Positions 1 to 10,720 of a stretch of 64,000 nucleotides of DNA are shown here, piece by piece. The first letter of the stretch is position 1, and the number at the start of each line of letters is the position of its first letter. The stretch comes from Gnetum montanum (taxonomy: Eukaryota > Streptophyta > Gnetopsida > Gnetales > Gnetaceae), in the NCBI GenBank assembly GCA_015680685.1, contig MNCI01004036.1, positions 345,770-409,769 on the forward strand. Reading direction: 5' to 3'. The position numbers were made by a program, and so were the translations under genes. The notes under the pieces are model-generated. The model did no database searches, was not told where the DNA came from, and worked only from the letters and a program-made list of their open reading frames with translations.

Positions 1-2
1 GC

Positions 3-1532
3 CAATACGACCATCCTAAGGGATGTTTCCTAGTGATCTCACATCTATAAGAGTCTGGGGTGTATGCACTCAATACATGACTAAAGAAACAGCAAACACC
101 TTGACGGTTACCTTATCCTCAAGGTAACCCAAGGCAGTTCCACCAACCTTCAACATATTATCCAAGTGGAACTCCACCACAACCCATTGAGCAACATCAA
201 TAGTGGAAATACCCACAGTCATTGGGGATGCCACCACCAAGGCAACAATACCCCTATCGACAACCTGACCCATATGGTTACTGCGTGCAGCATCCAATCT
301 CTCCACGTGACTCTATTAGTCACATTACACCACAACATCACTACCAAGCTCATGAGTATTATAGAATTCCTTCTCCTATGGGAGATAACCCACAAACATA
401 CCATCCTTTGAATCCATCTACAACTCTCACACCAATAGCTCCATTACCACCCACTCCAATAATGCAAGGGGAACTCCCTACTCAACTACAACAACGCAAT
501 GCCATAAGGGTTGTAAATACTCAACCTGCTATTGGTTCTGACAACTGTATGAAAAAAAGATCTTTCTTCAGAGCCAACAGTCCAACCAAGCCCTTACAAC
601 CACAAGCAGTTGAACCTTTGAACTCCTCCCCATCAAATAAGGCTTCAGAGCTCCCTTCGAACCAAACACCGAGCTCAATGCATACAGTTATGTTAACACA
701 TGTTGTAACTGACGAGATTAAGGTTGGCCACCTTCCCAAGAAATTTTCTGATCCTGGAAGTCCCTTAATCTATCTCCAAATTGCTAGGAATGAGCCATGT
801 AAAGCTCTTCTGGACTCAGGTTTCGAAGTCAACCTAATATCACAAGAGATGTACAAAGCCTGGAACCTACCTCCATTAAGGAAGGACAATATTCACCTAG
901 AGCTGGCCAACCAATCCATCACTGTCCCCTTGGGACTAGTGGAGGACATCGTCACCACTATGTGTGGGTGGTCGTACCTAGCTAATTTCCTAGTGATACA
1001 AGTAAATAATAATAAAGGGGACTTCTCAATAATAATGGAAAGGGCATGGCTAAGTACTATAGATGTATGCCTAGGAATCCGTGATCTTTCCTTGGAAATA
1101 TCCAAGAAGAACACTTTTGGAAAGATCGAGAAGAAGAAGGTTCCATGCATCGCATATAGTGATACAGGGTGCAATTGCTTGCAGAGATCATGGGTTATGC
1201 AAAGTTTAGCATTACCTACATGCAACCGGTATGCACAAGACATTGATATACAAAATTTCCTGTATGCAGCAGCCACACCACAAGAAGACACCCAGTGGCT
1301 GATGGCTAATCAAAAGAGCAACTCACTAACGTGCATGGAACTAACTGAGGGAATAACTTGGGCTTACATTGAAATCATAGATACACTAGAGCAAGTCCGC
1401 TGCCAAATTCCAAGCCTTAACCTTGAAGAAATTAACTGGGGGAAGTTGAAAATTCCTAAAAAATTTAAACAAGAGCCCGTAGATTTGAAACCATTGCCCA
1501 CCGGTCTAGAATATATGACCCTTGAAAATTGA
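3..1532 (+). pseudogene. A1 gag C-terminus and aspartic protease
   Basis: The reading frame starts at the window edge with a gag tail (QYDHPKGC) that is shared with A3 and A5. It has stops near 48-110 and is then open from 222 to 1532. The protease is at about 740-960: SPLIYLQIA, then the active site LLDSGFEVNLIS (Asp-Ser-Gly), then MYKAWNLPPL. This catalytic DSG triad is intact, unlike in the other copies. Downstream is an unassigned linker containing C-x-C-like pairs (DTGCNC) that is conserved in A3 and A5. The ATG at 222 is not a true start, because the ORF is a fragment of a gag-pol polyprotein. The codons are typical of the element, with no host-gene features. Confidence 0.85.
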
Positions 1533-2480
1533 AAATCGGTAATCATCAATGCAAGACTTGCTTCCAAACAAAAAGGAATTCTACTGAAAGTGATAAACAA
1601 GTGGTCAAAAGCCTTTTCCTGGTCATACCCCGAATTAACTTAAATAGATCCTAGGATATGCCAGCATAGGATTTACACTGACCTCTCCATGAAACCTCGA
1701 AAACAACTATAGAGGCAATTGAACCCAAAATTGAAGCAAGTAGTAAAAGAAGAAATAGAATAGCTTCTTAAGGCTGGGTTCATATATCCCATTACTAATA
1801 GCGAATGGATTAGCCCTTTGGTGATTGTGCCAAAAAAGGGAGGCAAATGAAGGATGTGCATAGATTTTAGGTAGCTGAACATGGTCACATTTAAGGATTA
1901 CTTTCCATTTCCATTCGTTGACCAAGTCTTAGACACCATGGCAGGGCATCACTATTATAGTTTTCTGGATGGCTATAGTGGATACAACCAAATACAAATA
2001 GCCCCAAAAGATCAAGCCAAGATAATGTTCACCAGTCCTTGGGGAATTTTTGCATATAAACAAATGCCATTTGGCTTGTGCAATGTTCCTACCACGTTTC
2101 AACGCCTAGTTCTAAGCATATTCCAACAGAAGATAGGAAACAAAGTGGAATTCTTTATGGATGACTTCTCCACTTATGGGACAAGTTTTGATCAAGCCTT
2201 GGACCGATTAGAGTAAGTGTTAAAAAGATGCGTAGAAACCAACTTAAGGCTCAACTAGCAAAAAATCCATTTAATGGTCCAAGAAGGCGTAGTACTTGGG
2301 CATAAGGTTTCACATTCAGGAATAGAGGTAGACCCAAATAAAGTTAGGGTCATCTAAGGAATGACCCGTCAATTGGAAACTATCAAAGACATTCGGTCAT
2401 TCCTTGGACATACTAGCTATTATAGGAGATTCATTGAGAACTTCTCCAAGGTTGCCAAACCATTGGTAGAACTAACAAAG
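1533..2480 (+). pseudogene. A1 reverse transcriptase
   Basis: Ty3/gypsy RT fingers and palm are clear: GFIYPITNSEWISPLVIVPKK, then FPFVDQVLD, YYSFLDGYSGYNQI, TFTSPWGxFAYxxMPFGLC-like text, and the catalytic box FMDDFSTYG at about 2152-2178. YSFLDGYSGYNQI holds the first catalytic Asp and the MDD box holds the other two, so all three are present. In-frame stops are at about 1639, 1711, 1759, 1846, 1873, 2214, 2260 and 2356. Most are CAG/CAA to TAG/TAA or TGG to TAG/TGA changes, judged against the same codons in A5. The thumb region continues into YYRRFIENFSKVAKPLVELTKKD. Confidence 0.9.
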
Positions 2481-2559
2481 AAGGATGTACCATTTGAGTG
2501 GACCAGGGAATGTGAACGAACATTCCAAACTCTAAAACAAAAGCATGTAGAAACTCCCA

Positions 2560-2975
2560 TTCTACAAGCTCCTGATTGGTCCAGACCATTCCACATAATG
2601 ACTGATGCATCCAATTATGCTTTGGGAGCCATACTTACACAATTAGATGATCAAAAATGTCCTTACTACATCCACTGTGCAAGTAGAAGTATCGCCAGTG
2701 CACAACTTAACTATACAACTACATAAAAAGAATTAATGGTTGTAGTGTTTTCATTGAGTAAGTTTAGGCACTATGTGTTAGGTTACAAAGTGTTCATCCA
2801 CATGGATCATAGCACAATCTAGTTCCTCATGAATAAGCCAATGGTTAGCCCTCGTATTATACGATGGCTGGTAATCCTATAGGAGTTTGATCTAACGATG
2901 ATCAATCAAAAGGGCACTGAGAATGTAGGTTCAGATCATTTATCTCGGTTGCGCTAGGACAGCAAAGAGGATGAA
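2560..2975 (+). pseudogene. A1 RNase H
   Basis: Sequence PFHIMTDASNYALGAILTQ followed by YYIHCASRSIASAQLNYTTT and KELMVVVFSLSKFRHYVLG is the standard Ty3/gypsy RNase H (first Asp in TDAS, Glu in xKEL). FIHMDHSTI and FLMNKP then SDHLSRL complete the domain. Four in-frame stops (for example at 2724, 2820, 2880 and 2956) make it non-functional. The last one, in LR*DS, corresponds to a TGG in A7 (MRWDNK) now reading TAG. Confidence 0.88.
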
Positions 2976-4300
2976 TATGTAATGTTTGATCATTTTCCTA
3001 ATGAGGCCCTCTTTGTCGATGTAGTGAATAACCAACCCACGGAAATAAACTGGTATAGTAGCATTCTCACCTATCTCCTTACTCAACAAAATCCATAGGA
3101 GCTAGACTTTAGGAAGAAACAACAGTTTCTTCATAGAGCCAAGTACTTCATGGAGATCAATGGAAAAATTTACAAAGTATGTCCTAATGGCTTGGTTCGA
3201 TGGTGTGTGCCTGAGGTAGACCAACTGAGAGTTCTCCAAGATGCTCATGAGGGCCCTTGTGCGGGTTACTATGTAGGGAGACAAACGACTATTAAGATCT
3301 TGCTTACAGGATATTACTGGCCAACATTATTTCGGGATGCCCATCAATTTGTTTGATCTTATGAGCGCTTCCAATGTGATGGGGGAATGACTACTAGAAT
3401 GGAGGATCCACAACAATGGATTCAACCTTTAGAATCCTTCGACATTTGGGGAATAGAATTTATGGGGCCCATTACACTAATGTCCAATGGAAAAGCTTAC
3501 ATAATAGTTGTTGTAGACTATCTAACGAAATGGGCTGAAGTAGCTACTATTATAGACTGCACATCATCTACAACTGCATAATTTGTGGAACAAAAAATCA
3601 TAAATAGGTTTGGTGTGCCATGTGTACTTATCTCGAATAATGGAACACACTTCACATGTGCAACTTTTCAAAAGCTAATGAAACATTTAGGGGTTGAATA
3701 TAAATTGACTACACCTTATCACCCCCAAGCTAATGAACAAGTTGAGGTCACCAATAAGGAGATCACTAAAATATTAACTAGGACAATTAGCAAGTATAGG
3801 TGAGACTGGAGCACTAAACTGAATGATGCTCTTTGGGCATACTGCTCCACCTAGAAACTCCCTATAGGCTACTCTCCCTATGAGTTAGTGTACAGAAAGC
3901 TTCAAATGCTTCCAATTTAAACCGAGCTCTATACACTATCCATGGCTTGTGACCTCCACCTCAATCTTGATCTAGCATAAAAACAAAGGTTGGCAACTTT
4001 AAACATGCTAGACGAGAACTGATTAGCTTCCCTGTCATCAAATGAGTTGCACAAGGCATATAACAAGCAACGTCATGACTTGAAGATTCAAAAGGTTAAG
4101 TATCAACTAGGAGATAAGGTTCTCTACTAGAACCCAACACATGTGCCACAATGCACAAAATTTCAAACACTATGGGAAGGACCTTACATTATTCATACAA
4201 CCTTTCCTTCAGGGGCCATGACAATATACAAACCTGAGAGACCTTATAAGAGATTACTAGTCAATGTGCAATAGACCAAACCCTTCCATGAACATAGAAC
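2976..4300 (+). pseudogene. A1 integrase
   Basis: The zinc-binding N-terminus covers about 3245-3375 (HEGPCAGYYVG, then DAHQFV and a damaged Cys pair). The core has WGIEFMGPI (the first acidic position reads E-F rather than the D-F seen in A7), then ISNNGTHFT at about 3634, where the second catalytic Asp has become Asn, then HPQANEQVEVTNKEI with the catalytic Glu kept. The C-terminus LGDKVLY*NPTHVP and LWEGPYII ends at about 4270. About ten in-frame stops occur. The GAT to AAT change at the second Asp is another G-to-A transition. The enzyme is dead on two separate grounds. Confidence 0.88.
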
Positions 4301-4370
4301 AACCAGTGCACATAATACCTCTGAGAAGGGACAACCTTGCTCACTATTTCAGATCTCCTTCTTCCAACTT

Positions 4371-4387
4371 AGTCATGGGGGAGATGG
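4371..4387 (+). promoter_or_regulatory. Post-integrase G-tract (PPT-like) of A1
   Basis: The sequence agtcatgggggagatgg lies about 100 bp after the end of integrase. The same G-tract follows integrase in A2 (9264-9281), A3 (17817-17836), A4 (34441-34458), A5 (46627-46647) and A7 (62192-62211). It resembles the true polypurine tract before the 3' LTR (tcrtgggggta), so it may be a second plus-strand priming site. That role is inference. Confidence 0.6.
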
Positions 4388-6280
4388 ACACATCTACTAA
4401 TCATTTGAGGCCCTGAATTCCTTTTTAAGTTTTTGTTTTACACATTTTTGTTTTACAAATTTCTTTAACTTTTTTTTTATTTTGCAACATCGTTGATACT
4501 TATTCATTTCTTTGTGTGATTGTTTGTTTTTTGTTTTTTTTTTTTTTGTTCTTGTTTTGTCTTTGTTTGTTGTTTTTGTTTTGTTGGATTTGTCACCTAA
4601 TAAGTGCTCCTAATGGTGGTATGAACTATATTCTATTGATTTCTAATGTTTGGTTTTTACCTTTGAGTTATAATGTTGATACTAAGACATGGTTCTTTTG
4701 ATATAACATGCAATGAGTCCACATCCTCCATGCATCCATGAATTTCTATGGTCTCTCTTGGCTTGGAACTGTACAGTCCCTTTCTTTAATGATAAAACTA
4801 CTAATAAACTGGTGATTGGGCTTTCTTAAACTAAGGAAGGACTCAAGGATTGAAAAGGATGTGATATTGATGCATTTGTGCTGGCCATTCTCTTGGATGC
4901 TTGGATGTTTTCTTCTTAAATTTTCCTTACCATTCCGATGTTGCTCCATTATTGGGAAGCTGAGCCAATTCTTTGCATGGTGTGGTTCTCATGAAAAAAA
5001 CAAAAATTGTGAGAATTCAAAGCACACCCCTTAGACAAAATAATTATTTGGGCTACAAGCACTAGTTATGGAACTAAACCAACATGTTCCCTCTAACTAA
5101 GGCCCTTGCTTGCTACCTACTTTCCCCTTTCTCATTTTCTCGAAATGGTGGTGACTCTTTGGCGGAAGAATTCTTGTTACTTCAAGTGGATGGATTGGCC
5201 AAGTGTATTAATGCGAAGTCACTGAATGTGGATGGTTTGAGGCTGGATTTGGAATGAGATCTACTTAGTCACAGTAGCCATACATACACAAGGGGTTGTA
5301 TACCACCTTGTTCTTGGGACTCCATTCCATTCTCTTCTCCTCATCATTCTTTCTCCATTTTCCACCTCATTGTTGGTTGTATCAGTAGTCTATATTTTTG
5401 TTAATGCATTGTTTTCTTCTTGGTGAATTCTTGTGGTTAAGACTTTAACTACTACTTCCAAATGACATTTCCAGAGCCTACAAACTCTTTGAATGTGGAT
5501 TTGTCAAGGCATAAAGGGCATGAGCCTGCTTTGGGGAGGACCCACTGGCATTCCTATTTGGTGCATCAGTTAACTTCTTTCCCTTAAACATTGCTGCAAT
5601 CAACATTTTTTTTTGTTGATTTCCATCTCTAACATCCATTTTATTGGCGTTGCTATTGTTTCTTTTTCTCCATCTTTCTTATTCCTTATATTTTTCCATT
5701 TTATTGCTACCAGAGGATCGCTCTTAGTCATGGGGGCCCTGGTCCAATTTTTTCAATTTTCCTAACTCCTACACCTTGGGTAGTCACCAGTGTTATATCT
5801 CTAAAATCCATATTAGCCATATCACAACTCAGCCAATGGACCTTACACCGAAGCAAGGTATCAACTATATTGTAATTTACTTATCCTTGCTCATATGTGA
5901 TTGTGTTGTGTGTGCACATGGAAATCATACAGCAATGGACTGAATCTGGAGGAAACACTCAGGATGGACTAGTGTTGGAATAGTTGTGCAAGGAACAAGA
6001 CTGATGGCACGGTTATAGATGGAAAATGGAAGGCGCAATCCTACCATCGGCAGCAACACGTCTTCTTCTTTTCTCTCTCTCTCTTCTCTCTCAGCTGCCA
6101 AACAAGGCTGGATGTCTATTGTGTATAGTGTTCATTCTTGTAGTCATGAACACTAATATTGTCATGTATTATAATGATTGATCCATTCACACATCATCCC
6201 ATTCATCATTAGTTGTCATTCAAGTCAATAATCCCATACCTTCCCAATATTTTGTAAGGAACTCGAGGACAAGTTTTCAT
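4388..6280 (+). other. A1 3' non-coding region
   Basis: No long ORF is present. The region opens with a T-rich stretch (4430-4570), which accounts for the short hydrophobic ORF at 4516-4701. It aligns along its length with the minus strand of A7 (60327-62190). Landmarks are a conserved block at about 5515-5560 (cctgctttggggaggaccca), another G-tract at 5730-5745 (agtcatgggggccctgg), and a long pyrimidine tract ending in cag at 6062-6093 that looks like a splice acceptor. There is no third ORF here, in contrast to A2, A3 and A4. Confidence 0.7.
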
Positions 6281-6295
6281 TTAGTCATGGGAGTA
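6281..6295 (+). promoter_or_regulatory. A1 polypurine tract
   Basis: ttagtcatgggagta directly abuts the LTR start TGATGAG. The equivalent position in A3 (minus strand, 12621-12634) and A7 (minus strand, 60314-60326) reads tcgtgggggta, so this is the plus-strand primer with one G-tract base mutated. Confidence 0.8.
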
Positions 6296-7096
6296 TGATG
6301 AGTCGTGATATCACATACACGATATCGCATCTTCCACACGATATCGCGTCCTACCTCATCTTCTATAAATAAGAGGTGGCACCCTTTGTTCAAGATAGTA
6401 AGACTTAGACCCTTAGCCAGACTCTTGCAGTTTCATTAGTCCAAAGTTAGAATAATTTCTGTGTGCCCGCAGTAGGAGTCATAGAGTGACCGGATCTTTA
6501 TTTGAGCAATTTGTACCTAAGCACACATTTTTGTATGGCAATAAAAATGAACTTTATGATAAACCTTGCAACATACAAATTAAGATAAATAGTAATTAAT
6601 TATTGTTGAATGTTTAAATGCTTTTCTAGTTAATTAATATCTTTCTCAACCTTCAACCCCCTTAGTTAAATACACTCAGTACAACCGCTTCGAGCATGCA
6701 TGTAGCACTTGGTAACCCTGTAACAATTAGTGTTTGGTAATCCCAGCAGCATTGCATTGGTTCAAGATGTGTATAGTAAGTGGGAATGGATACTAGTGTT
6801 AAGAACATTTAGAACTTAGTTAATGAATAGTTAGTGTAAGTTAGTTGCTTAGTTCTCTCTCCTTCCCTTTATTAGCATAATACATAAGAAATATAAAAGC
6901 TATAAAAAATCATATACCTCAAGCTTACTTAACCATACAACTGTGACAATACAAGTAAGTTTGGGAAGACAATGATTGATTAACCCTGAGTATTCCATTA
7001 AGGCACATAAGTACTTAGTCCTTGGAGTTCAACTGGATAGCACGTGAAATGCTTGTATTTGTATGGTTGAGTGTAGGGGTACCTTGCCACACATCA
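6296..7096 (+). repeat. A1 3' LTR (U3 of the GATATC type)
   Basis: The LTR begins TGATGAGTCG and ends CACATCA. Its U3 is short and contains repeated GATATC palindromes (about 6306-6350). The TATA box is TATAAATA at 6364-6371. R/U5 contains the family block gtgtgcccgcagtaggagtc at about 6460 and gatctttatttgagcaa. The last about 100 bp (catatggttgag-type text to acatca) is shared with all family A LTRs. Its length is about 801 bp. The sequence immediately right of it belongs to A2. Confidence 0.85.
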
Positions 7097-7246
7097 CCTG
7101 CTAATTATTTCTACAATCTACTGTAGATGGCTCATCGACAATCTATAGTCTATAGCAATGGTGGTGGAACTTGATATTCTTACTACCTTTGTTGCTATTG
7201 TTGTTGTTGTTGGTTCTCCTTGTGCTTCTCCTCTCCTTGGGCCCAT
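7097..7246 (-). pseudogene. A2 3' ORF, N-terminal fragment
   Basis: Read on the minus strand from the ATG at 7246, the product starts MGPRRGEAQGEP and continues into a Thr-rich stretch. It corresponds to MIPKRGGQGGPSQG in A4 (36504) and MAPKQKVHWK in A3 (15707), so the start is conserved among the three copies. Only about 50 codons remain because A1 is inserted at 7096/7097. The rest of the ORF would lie left of A1, outside the window. A plus-strand Leu-rich ORF here is its antisense shadow. Confidence 0.6.
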
Positions 7247-9263
7247 ATACAATCACTAAGGAATTAGAACTACTAAGGTTTTTCCATGTATTTTTGATAG
7301 TTTCATACCTTACTCATACTCTTACTTTCATTAATTTCTTAGTTACTAAGATTATAGAGTTACAAAATTTTTTAAAAAGTTATTCCATAGATGTTAATCT
7401 CTTGATAACCCTTCACAATTGCTCATTTTAGTCCGATGTATGATGGTTATTGGTCCTTAAGATCATTAATTGAGTGCTTTGGCTTTAGTATGTTTGATTT
7501 TTTTAAAAAAATCTGATTATCTCTTCATAATTACCTTTAAAGTACCTTCCAAGCATTAGAATTTTTTAGCTCAAAATTTCCTCACTGGCACTCTAGGATC
7601 AAATAGGTTCAAAAATCATGAATATCAAAGTCATATTGATCAAGTTATGACTTGGGAAAGCTAGGAGGTTAGAGCTTATATTGGAAAAGAAAATTTGAAA
7701 AATCTCCCTTGTTGTAAATGAAAAATGATGAAAAAATTTTCTAAGTCCCTACATATTTATAGATTTTGTGGGACTTGACATCAGGGATATGATATCAGTG
7801 CAAACTTGATATTGGAGCCCAAGAAAATGCATTTTTCATGAGGATCAGATGGAAAAAATTGATTCCTTTGGATGTTTGGAAGGGTTTAAGGTAGCTCAAA
7901 TGGTTTGGATGATGAAAAAATGTTCATTTTTGTCAAAAACCTATAATTGAAAGTTCATAGAGAAAGAATCTTAGGCTACAAAAGTTCATAAGTTGGGTAA
8001 GAATGGTATTGAATTCATATTTGTAGAATGGGAAGTATTTATTGATATTTGAATGGTTCAAGATGATGTAGAATTGCTTGGCATGTATAAGATGCAACCC
8101 TGATTTATAAGAATGCAGAGTGAATCCTCCCCAAAGTAGGCTCTAGCCCTTAATGCCCTTGAATAACCATGCTTAGAAATTCATACTTGTTTAGTAAAAC
8201 ACGTGTTAGTACCACCAATTTGGGAAAATAACACTATGTTATATGAAATCATAAGTTATGACTATTCAAATAGTGAAATGAAATGGCCTTAGAAGGGATT
8301 CCAGAAATTGGGATGTGAGGTGTCGTACCATTGGCATAATGATTCCTTATGTTTTATTAGTTGTTAAGGTAGTCATTAGCCTTTCTATCCAAGATTCAAA
8401 CCAAGTGTAGACCACATTCTAGTGACATCGTATCATTTCATCTCTTGGAATTACAATTGTAAGACTATCAATGTTACAAGGAGTATTGTCACTTGGTGTA
8501 TTGTCTAAGGGAGGACTTTTATTAATAGCACTTTATTTTTTATGTTTACATTTCTGAGAATCTACCTACCTTCAGGCATGGGTAACATGTCTTTCAAGTG
8601 GAACCCCTAAAAATTTATTCTGTGCTCTTTTATTTTTATTTGTGTCAACCTTTTTTGAGGTAGCACTTATTTTACTCTTACTCCCATTTTTTGTTAGATC
8701 TACAAGGATATAATACAACCTTGGTAACATAATAGAGCTCACAATAATAATCCTAAAAGAATCCACAAGTCCCCTTAATGTCACATCTTTTACATTCCCA
8801 TTTGGTTCTTCACTTTTCTCTCTAGGAATAATGATCACAAGTTTATTCTTAGTTGTATGATGGAAAAGAATATCATTATGGCCATGGTAAGAACCTCTTA
8901 TTAATGGAATGGAAAGATGGATGATTTGGGCTCACTATGCAAATAATCAGTCTCTTATGACTTGATGACATAGAGAAATCTTCACCTTATTGGAATACAT
9001 CTTAATTCAATGTGTCTTATTAATAATCAAAATTATTTAGACATGGTTTGAAAATAAAATATAAAATAAATGGAAAATATAGTAAAAATTATGAAAAAAG
9101 CACAAAGAATGAAAAATGTTATAGAATTAAAAAATATAAAAGAATATGAAAAATTGAAGAAATGAAAAATTATAAAAGAATAAGAAAATGTCAAAGAATG
9201 TGAAAAATGAAAAGAAAATGAAAAATTTAGTGAGGTTTAATAAGGTACTTATGACTCTATATT
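7247..9263 (-). other. A2 3' region with U3-like internal promoter
   Basis: This aligns with the A4 region 34480-36500. On the minus strand, the stretch about 7745-7845 reads ctccaatatc, then ctgatatcat, then a TATA-like tctataaatatg, which is the layout of a GATATC-type LTR U3 without its R/U5. About 500 bp separate this TATA from the 3' ORF start. The conserved block ctttggggagg is at about 8115-8140 and a block near 8570-8600 is shared with A3, A4 and A7. The ORF at 8572-8838 has no family support. Confidence 0.6.
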
Positions 9264-9281
9264 GACACCCCCACAACTATT

Positions 9282-9936
9282 ATTGAACTTAGGTAAACGA
9301 AAGATGGAACAAGTAGAAGACTAGTGGGTAGGTTAGGTGGACTCTTTTGAATATTTGTCGTATGGTTTGACTTGTTGAATAGTAATGAGGATAAGCTTAT
9401 GTGGGCTAGTTGGGTGGTGAATGTGTATGGCACCAGATGGATAAGTGGCATGCACAATGTATGGTTCCTCCCAAAGTATCTCAAATTTAGCTTTTTGGGG
9501 TAACTGACTCGGATTATAATAAAGGACCTTGTCACCCGATTAGATGGTTACATTTCATATCCATGAATCGTGCCTAAGTTTGGAGTACTATTTATGAACT
9601 TCACTACCCATGATCACTACTAGTTGATTCTCATCTAAAAGATTCAAATTCATTAGACATTCTTTTTTTCCTAAACTCAAATCAAGATTACGTTCACTGG
9701 TAGTAGCTAAAGTGTGAAGCTCTGTATGGATTGGAAGCATTGGAAACTTTCCATAGACTAACTTGTATGCGGTGTATCCTATAGGTAGTTTCCAAGATGT
9801 CCTATAGGCCCATAGAGAATCATTTAATTTCATACTACAATCTCATCTAAATCTACTAATAGTCTTAGTGAGTATTCTAGTAATTTTACAGTTAGTGACT
9901 TCAACTCGACCATTTACTTGGGGATGGTATGATGTT
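9282..9936 (-). pseudogene. A2 integrase, C-terminal part
   Basis: The minus-strand translation MKLNDSLWAYRTSWKLPIG, then YKLVYGKFPMLPI, LDLSLGKKECL and LLDENQLV matches the post-core part of Athila-type integrase in A1, A5 and A7 (LNDALWAY, YELVYGKLPMLPI, LLDENRLA). It runs on towards LWEEPYI near 9480 and ends before the G-tract at 9264-9281. The upstream core was separated from it by the insertion of A3 at 9936. There are several stops and frame shifts. Confidence 0.85.
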
Positions 9937-10720
9937 GAATGAGCGATGAGGTACCCCTACGCCCAACCATACAAATCACGAAGCATTCACACGTGACTTG
10001 GTCAAATTTTACGAACTTTTTCATTTCTAGTGCACTAGTACTTTAGGAAGTGAATCTAGGCTTTAAGGTCAATTATTGTCCTCCCAATTACACTTGTGAT
10101 GTACGTTGGTATGGTTGTGTAACTGAGGCATCCGATTTTTATCATTTTGTATTTTATATTTTGGGTGCTTGAAATGTAGGTAAAAGGAATTTTATTAACT
10201 AATCTAAATTAATTAATTAACTGATATTTAACTAATCCTAGCATAAGTATTCATTCCCACCTTTTGTACACATCTTGAACCCATGTATCCACTATTGGAT
10301 GACCGAACACTATGCTACTGGGCGTACCAAGTGATAACACTACTGGGATTATCAAGCAAATATGTGTTACGCTCGAAGTGGTCATACTTATGAGTGTAAT
10401 CTATCTCACTTAATTGTCTCATTAACATAATAACTAGAAAATATTTGATAACTAATTGAAAACATTTAATAAATAATTGAAAACATTAAATGCATAAATA
10501 AAATAGCTAATTTATCCAAAATGTTGCAAGGTTTATCAGAAAGCTCATCTTTATTGTTGCACATACTGTCATGCTCAGGTACAATAATGCTTGAATAAAG
10601 ATCCGTACACTCAATGACTCTTGCTGTGGGCACTCAAGGAAAAAATTCTAACTTTTGAATAGAAAAAATGCAAGAGCTTTGCTACTACTAAAATAGGCGC
10701 ATATTTATAGGCAACAGACA

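Larger units (their letters stand above)
1..7096 (+). mobile_element. A1: Athila-like Ty3/gypsy element, 5' part outside the window
   Basis: The order gag tail, protease, RT, RNase H, integrase, 3' region, polypurine tract and 3' LTR runs 5' to 3' on the plus strand. The 5' LTR, primer site and most of gag lie left of the window. The RT block carries the Athila-type signature MDDFSTYG followed by LGHKVSHSGIEVD. There is no third ORF between integrase and LTR. The element is inactive, with about 20 in-frame stops in pol. Its 3' LTR ends inside the 3' ORF of A2, so it is a younger insertion into A2. The TSD partner is outside the window. Confidence 0.93.
7097..9936 (-). mobile_element. A2, 3' half: Athila-like element on the minus strand
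   Basis: Reading leftwards from 9936, this segment holds the C-terminal integrase, the post-integrase G-tract, a 3' region with a U3-like internal promoter, and the first codons of the 3' ORF, which A1 truncates at 7097. It continues at 24663 on the far side of A3. The match at the junction is exact: ggtatgatgtt at the left resumes as gttagtttatgg at 24668, which restores the integrase frame seen in A7. Confidence 0.88.

Noticed and set aside
4516-4701. Hydrophobic Phe/Leu-rich ORF that looks like a membrane peptide
   Set aside because: It arises from a T-rich stretch in the A1 3' region. The same place is T-rich but not open in A3, A5 and A7.
7171-7431. Leu-rich plus-strand ORF resembling a signal peptide
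   Set aside because: It is the antisense of the Thr/Gln-rich start of the A2 third ORF and of AT-rich 3' sequence.
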